A stretch of DNA of 25,579 nucleotides from a virus. The notes beneath the pieces were generated by a model. It did not search any database and was not told the origin of the DNA. It saw nothing but the letters and a program-made list of their open reading frames with translations. Position numbers and translations under genes: made by a program. Every line of letters begins with the position of its first letter. The stretch's first letter is position 1. Below are positions 9,301 to 15,195 of this stretch, piece by piece. The stretch is from positions 1 through 25,579 of the IMG/VR virus record IMGVR_UViG_3300035438_000506, one strand, 5' to 3'.

Positions 9301-9537
9301 TATAAAGACAAGATGACAGATTTCCCCGATAATACTCGTACTATGTATGACTTTGACAGTTTTGCACCGATTCAAATGTCTGGCGAACTTAAGGTCAAAA
9401 AACTATTCTGGGACATCAGCAACAACTACATTAACGGGTGGTGGGGAACACCTTATTATAATGAAATACTGGCATCAATACTTTGGGATTGCGGGGCTGA
9501 TGGAGACGGCGTAATAACATATACCATTACCGAATAG
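6334..9537 (+). CDS. Giant tail/surface protein with eight six-cysteine modules on Thr/Ser linkers
   Basis: A 1067-residue protein. Residues 3-661 hold eight modules with the pattern C-x(3-4)-C-x-[YW]-x(n)-W-x(n)-C-x(3-5)-C-x-C-x-x-P-x(n)-C, at about 3-50, 172-220, 235-280, 305-349, 365-413, 421-466, 513-582 (degenerate, with insertion) and 606-661. Most modules are joined by Thr/Ser-rich linkers; the first linker (53-171) is a decapeptide tandem repeat. Residues 662-1067 are a different domain rich in Trp, Tyr and Asn with scattered C-x-x-C pairs (CPPC, CSNC, CTNC). Six cysteines per module suggest disulfides formed outside the cytoplasm or metal clusters. Position after the tape measure and tip genes suggests a tail tip or fibre protein; two glycosyltransferases follow downstream, and the linkers look like O-glycosylation targets (inference). 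No known family recognised. Confidence 0.6.
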   Translation: MSCAGNCVYRWTGSVWSLYTNSCEGGGGCICDVAPSESGSEVDEEWMVDCIEGGTTTSTSSTGGGTTSSSSTGGGTTSTSSTGGGTTSTSSTGGGTTSSSSTGGGTTSSSSTGGGTTSSSSTGGGTTSSSSTGGGTTSSSSTGGGTTSSSTTSSSTTSSTTTTTTTSSTPDCGPAYCAYVGNGVGGWSFLIGTCATGIGCNCPAPPTETSSGFEIVLRGCIYGSTPTTTTISGQCLGYCSYAWNGTGWTAGVNTCGTGCGCNNPPTDSGGYIGQNVITGCSTNPSTSSTTSSSTTSSTTTSTTPCPGSCNYQYISGVWVFISSDCSEECPCAEGPTGPPDLGTFISVPCGNITPVTTTSTTPSVCGANMCRYVWEGSLELGRWVSITACPPPCFCSYPTAMATALDQIYEAPCKESQPPYCSGACLYQWSGSAWSLISSMDCVTGCYCHPPQWAGTTSGEYASTVCSTSATTTTPTPTTTTAAPSTTTTTTGTGTTATTPAPTSTTPNGHYLCSRLACCFTVEEHNVTYAKSDCGQGACNCYPDWMIIDATIDTSFYANLYYSHRGIVGYNGRNKSYVYQACQPTISGYWGTTSSTSSSPPFDPQCGSITCQWQWHSANSTWTRYAGEGVAMNQYCRCEYPPVSGSVDNEIYSNPAVSASCGSCMQGADKFQWYFIGDDPSDPFVRAPQELTVTFHDPNGVWPAIDGTSLTLYRDNGNMKQFANWRTDPVTGLQTWYSPENLTYPAITYQTVKRTLGSNGGSAVKVPSLNGTGNFIPIFDPRITADQRNQFVGKVTCPPCNADIDMKKLLKATTNFNELICKDIYFDFRATIALGKFIKYTGAAGIGNWPCSNCFEYSSIIRDQYVKYSQGLNTIEPTKSMLIDTGNPWYDAYNRNWTSPMEDKYFGEIYPYNLLYTGYWALNAFRQHAKTLCTNCASMGRDKAKFNVQCSYGTFTGERVPSVYDWQWNDAWKKETPLRKICFLRMYNEYKDKMTDFPDNTRTMYDFDSFAPIQMSGELKVKKLFWDISNNYINGWWGTPYYNEILASILWDCGADGDGVITYTITE
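6490..6783 (+). repeat. 30-bp tandem repeat encoding GGTTSSSSTG
   Basis: One 33-bp first unit (6490-6522), eight in-frame 30-bp units (6523-6762) and a partial unit. They encode GGTT[ST][ST]SSTG-type decapeptides (residues 53-150), then decay into TTSS/TTTT text to residue 171. Two DNA variants alternate (AAGTACAAGCTCTACTGGC and AAGCTCAAGTTCAACAGGTG), suggesting expansion by slippage or unequal exchange. Copy number can change without shifting the frame, so linker length may vary between relatives. Confidence 0.95.
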
Positions 9538-9545
9538 GGGTGGTT

Positions 9546-9941
9546 ATGCTGCGCTGTGGACACATCACGTACAAAGAAGGTTGCAGGATTTGCCACCTTA
9601 ATAACACTGATCCACGGTATAAGCACTTATTTGAAAACGCACCCGGCAAACCGACATTAACGCCAACAAGCGTAGCTACTCCACCACCACCAGCAGCCTT
9701 ACCGATGCCAAGCGAAGTCAAGGAGATAGTCAGGGTTATGAAAAATCCCTGCTATCATCTGGGAATCGCTCTGGAGGACGTACCTAGTTGTGGTTGCGGT
9801 GGTAAATCTGCCGTAAAGCATGAATGCAAGATTTTTGGTGTGTGTCGTCCGTATGCCCGTGACAAAACGATCCAGAACTGCGTAGGATGTCCTCAATATA
9901 AACAGAAACAGGAACAGGAGAACGAACTTGAAACAGCCTAA
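9546..9941 (+). CDS. Small cysteine-rich, probable metal-binding protein
   Basis: 131 residues from ATG 9546, chosen because AGGGG lies at the right distance; a GTG at 9540 is in frame but sits inside that ribosome binding site. Two cysteine clusters flank a Pro/Thr linker (residues about 34-56). The N-terminal C-G-H-x6-7-C-x-x-C-H (C4, H5, C13, C16, H17) resembles a small zinc finger. The C-terminal part has C69, H71, CGCGG at 82-86, C94, C100 and C112-x-x-C115 in the order C-x-H-L-G ... C-G-C-G-G-K ... C-x5-C ... C-V-G-C-P-Q-Y. I recall a very similar C-terminal pattern beside glycosyltransferases in planctomycete-type phages. It overlaps the glycosyltransferase gene by 14 bases, so the two are translationally coupled. 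Function unknown; partner of the glycosyltransferase is an inference. Confidence 0.65.
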   Translation: MLRCGHITYKEGCRICHLNNTDPRYKHLFENAPGKPTLTPTSVATPPPPAALPMPSEVKEIVRVMKNPCYHLGIALEDVPSCGCGGKSAVKHECKIFGVCRPYARDKTIQNCVGCPQYKQKQEQENELETA

Positions 9942-10797
9942 ATTAACAATCGGTATGGCGTGCTTTGATGATCCACAGGGAGTATGGTGGACGCTATCCG
10001 CAATCCGACAATATCACGTAGACATTGCAAGAGAAGACGTTGATCTACTTGTAATCAACGACCATCCATCTTTTTCTCAAGATCTGATGAACATGTGCGC
10101 TTTGACCAAAACGAGATTAGTTCATAAGCCTAAAAATAGGGGACCAGCGCACGCAAAAAACAGCATCTGGGAAAATGCTATAGGATCTCACGTTCTGATG
10201 CTTGATTGTCACGTATTGTTGGGCAAAAACAGCGTCGATTATATTCTTGATGCCATTGATAAGGATGAGATTAAGCAGGACATGTGGTGTGGACCTTTAC
10301 GGGGTGAGGGTGGATCTGTCATCGCTACAGAGTTAGATCCAGAACTTCGTGGTGACTTTTTCGGCGTCTGGAACGTAAAAGATGCAGATAAAATTCACGA
10401 AATCGGAGCACACGGGTCAGCTTATGCCCTAATGAAGAAAGAACATTGGCCAACTTTCTCCAATAATTTCCGTGGATTTGCTGGAGAAGAGATCTATATT
10501 CACGACAAAGTTAGGAAAAATGGTGGAAAAGTAGTGTATCACCCAAGTTTAAGCTGGGTTCATCGCTTTCCACGCTTCGGTCCCGTGCCGTATACCCTGA
10601 CACTCAACGACAAAATGCATAATTATTGCATCGCTGCGTATGAATCTGGCTGGAATGTACAACAGATGCGGGACTATTTTGGTCGTCGGCTACCTCAAGA
10701 TCAAAAAGATGTGATTGAGAAGGGTTTGACGGACATTTATCCTGATATTTTTGCTGATGCACACTCTTGGGCTGAAAAGGTAAAAACACACGACTAA
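9928..10797 (+). CDS. GT-A glycosyltransferase (family 2/27-like)
   Basis: Starts at TTG 9928 with AGGAG at 9916-9920; the next in-frame ATG would remove the first beta strand (LTIGMACFDDP), so TTG is preferred. The 289 residues show a GT-A fold: N-terminal nucleotide-binding strand at 6-13, V-D-L-L-V-I-N-D-H (38-46), N-R-G-P-A-H-A-K-N (70-78), the metal-binding DxH in V-L-M-L-D-C-H-V (89-96), G-A-H-G-S-A-Y-A-L-M-K-K (160-171) and a late acceptor/catalytic block F-R-G-F-A-G-E-E (181-188) followed by H205 and H212. DxH plus G-[FW]-x-x-E-E resembles polypeptide GalNAc-transferase-like enzymes. Substrate unknown. It follows the Thr/Ser-rich tail genes, so a virion protein acceptor is plausible, but modification of the host surface cannot be excluded. 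Confidence 0.85.
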   Translation: MKQPKLTIGMACFDDPQGVWWTLSAIRQYHVDIAREDVDLLVINDHPSFSQDLMNMCALTKTRLVHKPKNRGPAHAKNSIWENAIGSHVLMLDCHVLLGKNSVDYILDAIDKDEIKQDMWCGPLRGEGGSVIATELDPELRGDFFGVWNVKDADKIHEIGAHGSAYALMKKEHWPTFSNNFRGFAGEEIYIHDKVRKNGGKVVYHPSLSWVHRFPRFGPVPYTLTLNDKMHNYCIAAYESGWNVQQMRDYFGRRLPQDQKDVIEKGLTDIYPDIFADAHSWAEKVKTHD

Positions 10798-10810
10798 AAA
10801 GGGATATTCA

Positions 10811-11065
10811 ATGCCTACAAATTTCGCAGAATATGGTCCATTATGGTTGCTCGTCTTCACCCTGATAAGTGGGGCTGGTACATGCGCATGGTGGATCGGC
10901 ACAAACATCTTGATACCAATAAAAAACGACCACAAAGACTTTTTGGACAAACTTGACGGTCACATCGAAAAGATAGCGGACACACAGAACATGATTTGCG
11001 ACAGGCTCAATAATGTTCCATGCCTACAGACTCCAGCACCAGCAACAAGGACAACACGATCATGA
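10811..11065 (+). CDS. Small single-pass membrane protein (holin-like candidate)
   Basis: An 84-residue protein with one hydrophobic helix at about residues 10-33 (PLWLLVFTLISGAGTCAWWI), followed by a charged helical tail (NDHKDFLDKLDGHIEKIADT) and a Pro/Thr/Arg end. Start ATG 10811 has AAGGGAT upstream. Gene order (small membrane protein, secreted protein, peptidase) suggests a lysis or envelope-associated cassette, and the protein could be a holin or membrane anchor. Sequence alone does not prove pore formation. Its stop overlaps the next start as ATGA (11062-11065), so the two are co-translated. Confidence 0.55.
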   Translation: MPTNFAEYGPLWLLVFTLISGAGTCAWWIGTNILIPIKNDHKDFLDKLDGHIEKIADTQNMICDRLNNVPCLQTPAPATRTTRS

Positions 11066-11730
11066 TCTACTACGCACTTATTTTTCTTTTATCAGGACAA
11101 CTCACCGTACCACCAGAAATTAAGGGTGACCCTGCATCATTCATTGTCATCGAGGCAAAAACTGAAGGAAAAACAGTTAAATTTGTTCCACTTGATGCAG
11201 GTATTCAAGTTTTTCCAAGTCGGTTACTGAGTGATCCTAAATCTACTGTAGTGGTCGCTCAAAAAGCGGGTAAATATCGTGTTTTGTGCTACTCTGCTCT
11301 GCCTTCAGGAGAGCCTACAGATCCCGTAATCACGACAGTTATCGTGGGGGACTACACACCACCACTCCCACCTAACCCACCTCCAGCACCAAACGATGAA
11401 CTAAAAATGGCTATAGAAGCAATCTACGGAGCAAGCCAAGAACAAGGCAAAGAGGCGTCAATTGTCAAATTATTTAATACGTATAGCGAGATTAAAAAGA
11501 TAATCAGAGACCCAAAGTTTACCGAAACAGAAGCATTATACGAAAAAATGCATGAGATTCGGGTCAACAGTGGACTTGATGATAAAGCTCTGATGCCTAT
11601 TCGGGAACGGTTGATGATCGAATGGGGGATGATTATGGGAGCTATACCAGTTCCGCTCACCCAAACCATGCGTGACAACGGAGAAAAGTTTGCTGAAAAA
11701 GTCACAATTATACTAGGGGGCATACGATGA
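11062..11730 (+). CDS. Predicted secreted protein with beta domain, Pro linker and helical C-terminus
   Basis: 222 residues from ATG 11062, chosen over an upstream in-frame ATG (11020) because it gives a signal-peptide-like N-terminus (MIYYALIFLLSGQLTVP) and an ATGA overlap. Residues about 17-95 form an Ig/PKD-like beta domain (IKGDPASFIVIEAKTEGKTV, FVPLDAGIQVFPSRLLSDP, STVVVAQKAGKYRVLCYSAL and TDPVITTVIVGDY). A proline run (PPLPPNPPPAP, about 96-108) links it to an alpha-helical domain. I recall this architecture (beta domain ending in V-G, Pro-rich spacer, helices) from planctomycete prophage-like genes, always without known function. It lies between the small membrane protein and the papain-like peptidase, overlapping the latter as ATGA, so a joint extracytoplasmic role is likely. 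Confidence 0.65.
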   Translation: MIYYALIFLLSGQLTVPPEIKGDPASFIVIEAKTEGKTVKFVPLDAGIQVFPSRLLSDPKSTVVVAQKAGKYRVLCYSALPSGEPTDPVITTVIVGDYTPPLPPNPPPAPNDELKMAIEAIYGASQEQGKEASIVKLFNTYSEIKKIIRDPKFTETEALYEKMHEIRVNSGLDDKALMPIRERLMIEWGMIMGAIPVPLTQTMRDNGEKFAEKVTIILGGIR

Positions 11731-12611
11731 ATATTGACGGATGGATCAACGATAAAGATGCAGTAGACGAGGTAGTAAGCACCTTAGAGTTTGCCGATGT
11801 CTCTCTCACACCCATTGGATCTGTACCAGTAGGAGCATTACCCGAAAATGTATACCTATGGGACATCGCTAAAAAAGTAACGGGATCACTGCTACCCCCA
11901 AAAAATCAGGGTAAGGTAGGCTCCTGCGTGTCATTTGGCACTGCAAGGGCGATTACTTATACTATGTTGGCAGAAATTGCATCGGGAGAAAAAGAAAGCT
12001 ACGTCGATATCTGTGAAGAAGTCATTTATGGCGGTAGCAGAGTGGAAATTGGTGGCGGTATGCGTGGCGATGGTAGTGTCGGCGCATGGGCTGCTAAATG
12101 GGTTTCATGCTACGGACTTGTGGCACGGGGAATATACGGCGATATTGATTTGTCTTCATATTCAGAACCTAGATGCAGAGAGTACGGGGCAAAAGGTGTA
12201 CCTCCAGAACTTGAACTAGAAGCAAAACTACATCCAGTCAGTAGCGCAACACGTGTACGAAACTGGGATGACGCAAAACGTGCATTAGCAAACGGTTACG
12301 GCATATCTTTGTGTTCCAATCAGGGCTTTACAATGGCTCGGGATAAGGATGGCGTAGCTTCAAAATCAGGAAGCTGGGCGCACTGCATGTGTCTATGTGG
12401 TTACGCAAAAATTGGATCATACGAATACGGTAGGATTGATAATAGTTGGGGTTCATCAGCACATACAGGTCCAGTTGGTCCGGGCAATCCGGGTCCAGAA
12501 GGTTTTTATGCTCGTGCTGACATCATCCACAACATGCTGAATTCTGGTGACTGTTGGATTTATGCAGACGTTACTGGATTCAAAAAACGAGAACTTAACT
12601 GGTTAATCTAA
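11727..12611 (+). CDS. Papain-like (C1-type) cysteine peptidase
   Basis: A 294-residue protein with the papain catalytic set in order: the oxyanion Gln and nucleophile in K-N-Q-G-K-V-G-S-C-V-S (Q61, C67), the catalytic His in S-W-A-H-C-M (H219) and the Asn in R-I-D-N-S-W-G (N239), followed by a Gly/Pro-rich loop and G-F-Y-A-R-A-D. That is complete for C1 peptidases of the bacterial/phage type. There is no signal peptide and no long inhibitory propeptide; the first 45 residues are only a short lead. The gene overlaps the secreted protein by ATGA. Possible roles are an endolysin-like or host-surface peptidase on the virion, or processing of phage proteins. No cell-wall binding domain is visible, so the lysis role is an inference. 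Confidence 0.85.
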   Translation: MNIDGWINDKDAVDEVVSTLEFADVSLTPIGSVPVGALPENVYLWDIAKKVTGSLLPPKNQGKVGSCVSFGTARAITYTMLAEIASGEKESYVDICEEVIYGGSRVEIGGGMRGDGSVGAWAAKWVSCYGLVARGIYGDIDLSSYSEPRCREYGAKGVPPELELEAKLHPVSSATRVRNWDDAKRALANGYGISLCSNQGFTMARDKDGVASKSGSWAHCMCLCGYAKIGSYEYGRIDNSWGSSAHTGPVGPGNPGPEGFYARADIIHNMLNSGDCWIYADVTGFKKRELNWLI

Positions 12612-12622
12612 CGGAGGTTATA

Positions 12623-12928
12623 ATGGAATTCATTGATCATATGAAGCTAGTACGCAGGTATGCCCGAGGACAGGAAGCTTGGACGGCACAAGTTCTCGAT
12701 TCCATCCATGCCGTACAGATTTTTTCACTTAAAAATAGCGAAGAATTAAAAAATATGCGTGCTGGATTTACGGGGATACCAGATCCAAAAGAGTTAAGGG
12801 TATGGGCTGAAGATGTGATCGATTCCTATATCGAAAACTACGACTTTGCAATGACCGACAAGAAGGGGTGGCGTATGCTTGCTGAATATTGCATGGAGAC
12901 GATCCAAAAAAAGGTGATGCTAGTATGA
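12623..12928 (+). CDS. Hypothetical helical protein
   Basis: A 101-residue, mostly helical soluble protein with no recognised family. Start ATG 12623 has the strong leader CTAACGGAGGTTATA, the same 14-base string (ATCTAACGGAGGTT) used before the gene at 1397. The C-terminal half (DPKELRVWAEDVIDSYIENY and WRMLAEYCMETIQKKV) is amphipathic. The stop overlaps the next glycosyltransferase start as ATGA. Between a peptidase and a glycosyltransferase, it might be an assembly or regulatory partner, but nothing in the sequence shows this. Confidence 0.7.
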   Translation: MEFIDHMKLVRRYARGQEAWTAQVLDSIHAVQIFSLKNSEELKNMRAGFTGIPDPKELRVWAEDVIDSYIENYDFAMTDKKGWRMLAEYCMETIQKKVMLV

Positions 12929-13650
12929 GCAAACTGCCTAAAATATCCTGTTTCTGCGCAACGTACGGTCGTCCATACCTACTCGAAGAAGCTATCTACT
13001 CATTTCTCCAGCAAGATTACGCAGGAGAAAAAGAACTCGTTATCCTAAATGACCTCGCCGATCAAACACTGATCTTTGACCACCCCGAAGTAGTAATCGT
13101 TAATACTAAGGATAGGATCACACCACTAGGCAAGAAATTTAACTCTACAGTAGCGTTATGCAGTGGCGAGTACATCACGCCTTGGGAAGATGATGATATC
13201 TACCTAAAGAATAAGCTATCAGTACAGCATAAATATCTAAACGCTGACGGTATTTTTCATACGTCTATGGGATATATCGAAGAATCACACCAATATATCA
13301 CACGCACAAAAAACTTATTTCAGTGTAATATGCTTTTAAGGCGTGATGTATTTGATGAGATGGGTGGATATGAGGAGATAAAGGATCGTGGCACAATCGA
13401 TTCACATCTGATATCCCGCTTGATCTTAAAATATGGTCATTTTACCCGAGATATCCCAGATAGAGATCAATTCTACGTGTATCGTTGGGGGACTGCGGAC
13501 AATTATCATGCATCTGGATGGGGTTCTGGAGACGTTTCAGCTCTTGCCGCACAAGTAGTGTCCCACAGATTGACTGCTGGTCAGATGGCTAGCGGAGAGA
13601 TCCAACTTAACCCCCGATGGAAATACGATTATGAAAGGTTCATCCCGTGA
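12925..13650 (+). CDS. Glycosyltransferase family 2-like protein
   Basis: 241 residues from ATG 12925 (AAGGTGATG upstream, ATGA overlap with the previous gene). GT-A features are clear: the first strand P-K-I-S-C-F-C-A-T-Y-G-R (5-16), a helix LLEEAIYSFLQQDY (19-32), E-L-V-I-L-N-D (37-43) and the metal-binding acidic motif T-P-W-E-D-D-D-I-Y (85-93) preceded by G-E-Y-I. Later, NMLLRRDVFDEMGGYEEIKD (135-154) is the usual acceptor-side segment (LxRRxxFxxxGGY). No membrane helix, so cytoplasmic. Together with the enzyme at 9928 and the methyltransferase at 13647 it could build a short methylated glycan on virion proteins or modify host glycans; the substrate is unknown. Confidence 0.88.
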   Translation: MSKLPKISCFCATYGRPYLLEEAIYSFLQQDYAGEKELVILNDLADQTLIFDHPEVVIVNTKDRITPLGKKFNSTVALCSGEYITPWEDDDIYLKNKLSVQHKYLNADGIFHTSMGYIEESHQYITRTKNLFQCNMLLRRDVFDEMGGYEEIKDRGTIDSHLISRLILKYGHFTRDIPDRDQFYVYRWGTADNYHASGWGSGDVSALAAQVVSHRLTAGQMASGEIQLNPRWKYDYERFIP

Positions 13651-14198
13651 AATCGATACAAGACTACCTATATGAAGCAATAAATACACCATCTGATATA
13701 TCAGAGCATATACAGTTGCTATATGATTTAGCTTCAAAGTGTAAACACGTTACTGAATTTGGGTTTCGCCGTGGTGTGTCTACGTGGGCACTACTAGCGG
13801 GAACAAAAGAACGATTGGTATCTTATGATATACACCCGTGTTACGTAGCAGATCATTTCTCCGCAGCGAAAGAAATAAATAAGTCTTTTTCTTTCATTGT
13901 AGATTCTTCCATTGGGACAAAAACGGATATAGAAAAAACTGATATGCTTTTCATAGATACGCTTCACGATTATGCTCAACTCTATGCGGAGCTATCCAAG
14001 CATCACCACAAGATAAATGATGGTGGCTGTATCGCTATGCACGATACGCACACATTCGGCAGTAGGGATGAATCAGGATCTGGTCCCGGGCTAAAAAAAG
14101 CTATCATTGATTTTTGCACGGAGAACCCAGTCTGGAAAGTTATTTTTCACACTGACGTAAACAACGGGATGACAGTACTGGTGAGATATGGCGGATAA
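13647..14198 (+). CDS. Class I SAM-dependent methyltransferase-like protein
   Basis: 183 residues starting at GTG 13647 in a GTGA overlap with the glycosyltransferase stop. The SAM-binding fold is readable: motif I H-V-T-E-F-G-F-R-R-G-V-S-T (34-46), an acidic end of strand 2 at D61 (S-Y-D-I-H-P), motif M-L-F-I-D-T-L-H-D-Y (100-109), and G-G-C-I-A-M-H-D-T-H-T-F-G (126-138). The E-x-G-x-x-x-G-x-S form with F-I-D-x-x-H-x-Y resembles the CmcI/cephalosporin hydroxylase-like and Methyltransf_24 groups, often sugar O-methyltransferases. Neighbouring glycosyltransferases support a glycan acceptor. Motif I has F38 and F40 where Gly is more common, so activity is probable but unproved. Confidence 0.75.
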   Translation: MKSIQDYLYEAINTPSDISEHIQLLYDLASKCKHVTEFGFRRGVSTWALLAGTKERLVSYDIHPCYVADHFSAAKEINKSFSFIVDSSIGTKTDIEKTDMLFIDTLHDYAQLYAELSKHHHKINDGGCIAMHDTHTFGSRDESGSGPGLKKAIIDFCTENPVWKVIFHTDVNNGMTVLVRYGG

Positions 14199-14481
14199 AA
14201 TACCAAATCATAACCCGGGGAATCGACGACAGCAGAAACGTAGTGTCGATATGAGACCATCTTCGACGCAAAGGGGGTATGGAGCCTCGTGGCAGCGTTT
14301 AAGGTTGATGATCCTCCGTAGGGAGCCATTGTGCAGAATGTGTGGCGCAGCAGCCGTAGCGGTCGATCATATCATACCCCTAAAACAGGGCGGAAAAAAT
14401 ACTGAAGAGAATCTGCAAGCTCTATGCCATTCGTGCCACTCAAAGAAGACACTGTCAGACGGTAGCCATCGGAGGCAGTGA
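14188..14481 (+). CDS. HNH endonuclease (packaging-associated type)
   Basis: 97 residues. Typical small phage HNH: R-G-Y-G-A-S-W-Q-R-L-R (29-39), the first zinc knuckle C49-R-M-C52, the HNH core V-D-H-I-I-P-L (59-65) with G-G-x-N-T-E-E-N-L-Q-A-L (68-79), and the second knuckle C80-H-S-C83-H-S-K-K. In HK97-like phages such proteins act with terminase in cleaving concatemers and usually lie near the terminase or cos site. Here the gene closes the late module instead, before the control region. It starts inside the methyltransferase gene (11-base overlap) and its last 27 bases overlap, tail to tail, the minus-strand gene 14455-14718, with no terminator between them. Confidence 0.9.
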   Translation: MADKIPNHNPGNRRQQKRSVDMRPSSTQRGYGASWQRLRLMILRREPLCRMCGAAAVAVDHIIPLKQGGKNTEENLQALCHSCHSKKTLSDGSHRRQ

Positions 14482-14718
14482 CCAGACGATGTGCCTACCT
14501 CTTAGCTCAGACAGCACGCACAAGTGGTCTCTAGCCGCATATAACCGTTTGGTCGATATGGAGCAGGCATCTGATAAGACACGCACCTCAGCCAGTAAAC
14601 GGCAACCGTGCTGCAAAACTACTGATAGCCACTCTGAGTCGTCAATGAGGTGGGATGCAGTGACTTTCCTTACCTTTTTTCCCAAACCGATAATTGTAAT
14701 TTTTTGATGCTTTTTCAT
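14455..14718 (-). CDS. Stand-alone winged-helix protein resembling the C-terminus of the phage primase-helicase
   Basis: The only minus-strand gene seen: 87 residues from the CAT at 14716-14718, with AAGGAG four bases upstream on that strand. A longer in-frame start at 14850 exists, but its extra N-terminus is translated inverted repeat. The basic N-terminus (residues 1-19) is followed by T-A-S-H-L-I-D-D-S-E-W-L-S (20-32) and S-T-K-R-L-Y-A-A-R-D-H-L (55-66) with G-R-x-x-W-S-L (74-81). The primase-helicase at 18005 has T-G-H-L-L-A-D-M-E-W-L-S and K-R-L-Y-K-A-K-N-R-L ... G-R-K-W-W-R-L in the same order in its C-terminal wHTH (residues about 642-708). This shared order on an otherwise empty strand makes it a real gene. 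It lies next to TTGTGC repeats, so a repressor or replication regulator is likely (inference). Confidence 0.65.
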   Translation of the reverse strand: MKKHQKITIIGLGKKVRKVTASHLIDDSEWLSVVLQHGCRLLAEVRVLSDACSISTKRLYAARDHLCVLSELRGRHIVWSLPPMATV

Positions 14719-14798
14719 GGCACTCCTTAGCATACTTACGCTTGTGCATGGTATGACGCTGACAAACAAAAAATGGAAAGTTGATCGATGAAAAAACA

Positions 14799-14881
14799 GC
14801 AAAAACATGCAGTTGTGCAACTTGTGCGCTTGTGCACAAGAGAAAATCACTACACCCCAAACTCATAGCTTTTTTGTTGAC
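14799..14881 (+). repeat. Inverted cassette 1: three TTGTGC iterons plus TTGAC element
   Basis: The outer 37 bases (14799-14835) match the reverse complement of 15242-15278 at 36 of 37 positions. They contain TTGTGC at 14813, 14822 and 14830 (spacing 9 and 8 bases), the last being half of the perfect palindrome CTTGTGCACAAG (14829-14840). After a diverged stretch of exactly 31 bases comes AGCTTTTTTGTTGAC (14867-14881), also shared. The equal spacing in both copies shows an 83-bp functional unit rather than chance similarity. Confidence 0.9.
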
Positions 14882-14905
14882 GCACTCGACGTAAGTCATT
14901 TTAAT
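14877..14905 (+). promoter_or_regulatory. Rightward sigma-70-type promoter
   Basis: TTGACG (14877-14882), a 17-base spacer, then TTTAAT (14900-14905): one mismatch in each hexamer from TTGACA/TATAAT. The -35 box lies at the inner end of cassette 1, with the TTGTGC repeats 40-65 bases upstream, a place where activators or repressors act. Transcripts would start near 14912 and meet the terminator at 15121-15158. Confidence 0.6.
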
Positions 14906-15042
14906 TGCAACGGCATAAAGTGTAACTTTAATCGGTAGGTTAGTGGGGTGGTCGTGGTAATAACTTAGGACAAATGCCTACGGTCCGTATACCATAGGTC
15001 TAGCTGCACAGCTTTTCTTTTTATAATAAAAAAGAGAGAAAC

Positions 15043-15079
15043 ATTAATTTATATATATATATTAAAATATAAATATATA
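15043..15079. other. AT-only tract, possible DNA unwinding element
   Basis: Thirty-seven consecutive A/T bases, mainly TATATA runs, within a broader AT-rich stretch (15011-15095). It lies almost at the centre of symmetry of the two inverted iteron cassettes. Such a tract melts easily and would suit a replication origin; it could also be a simple AT-rich leader. Confidence 0.6.
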
Positions 15080-15120
15080 GAATGAAATAATACCACATTG
15101 AAAATTGAATGCAGTACAAG

Positions 15121-15158
15121 ACACTGCCAGACCCACAAATCTGGCAGTGTTTCTTTTT
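15121..15158 (+). terminator. Intrinsic transcription terminator
   Basis: Perfect 11-bp stem ACACTGCCAGA (15121-15131) / TCTGGCAGTGT (15140-15150) with an 8-base loop CCCACAAA, followed by TTCTTTTT (15151-15158). The T tract exists only on the + strand, so it stops rightward transcription from the promoter at 14877-14905. It lies about 220 bases before the first early gene and could act as an attenuator of early expression. Confidence 0.88.
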
Positions 15159-15195
15159 GTATGGCTATGTGCCTAAGTCCATACGTTTTACTCTT

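Noticed and set aside
14788-14868. 26-codon + frame MKKQQKHAVVQL... through cassette 1
   Set aside because: It lies on the iteron repeats, the mirror copy does not keep the same frame, and the ribosome binding site is poor.
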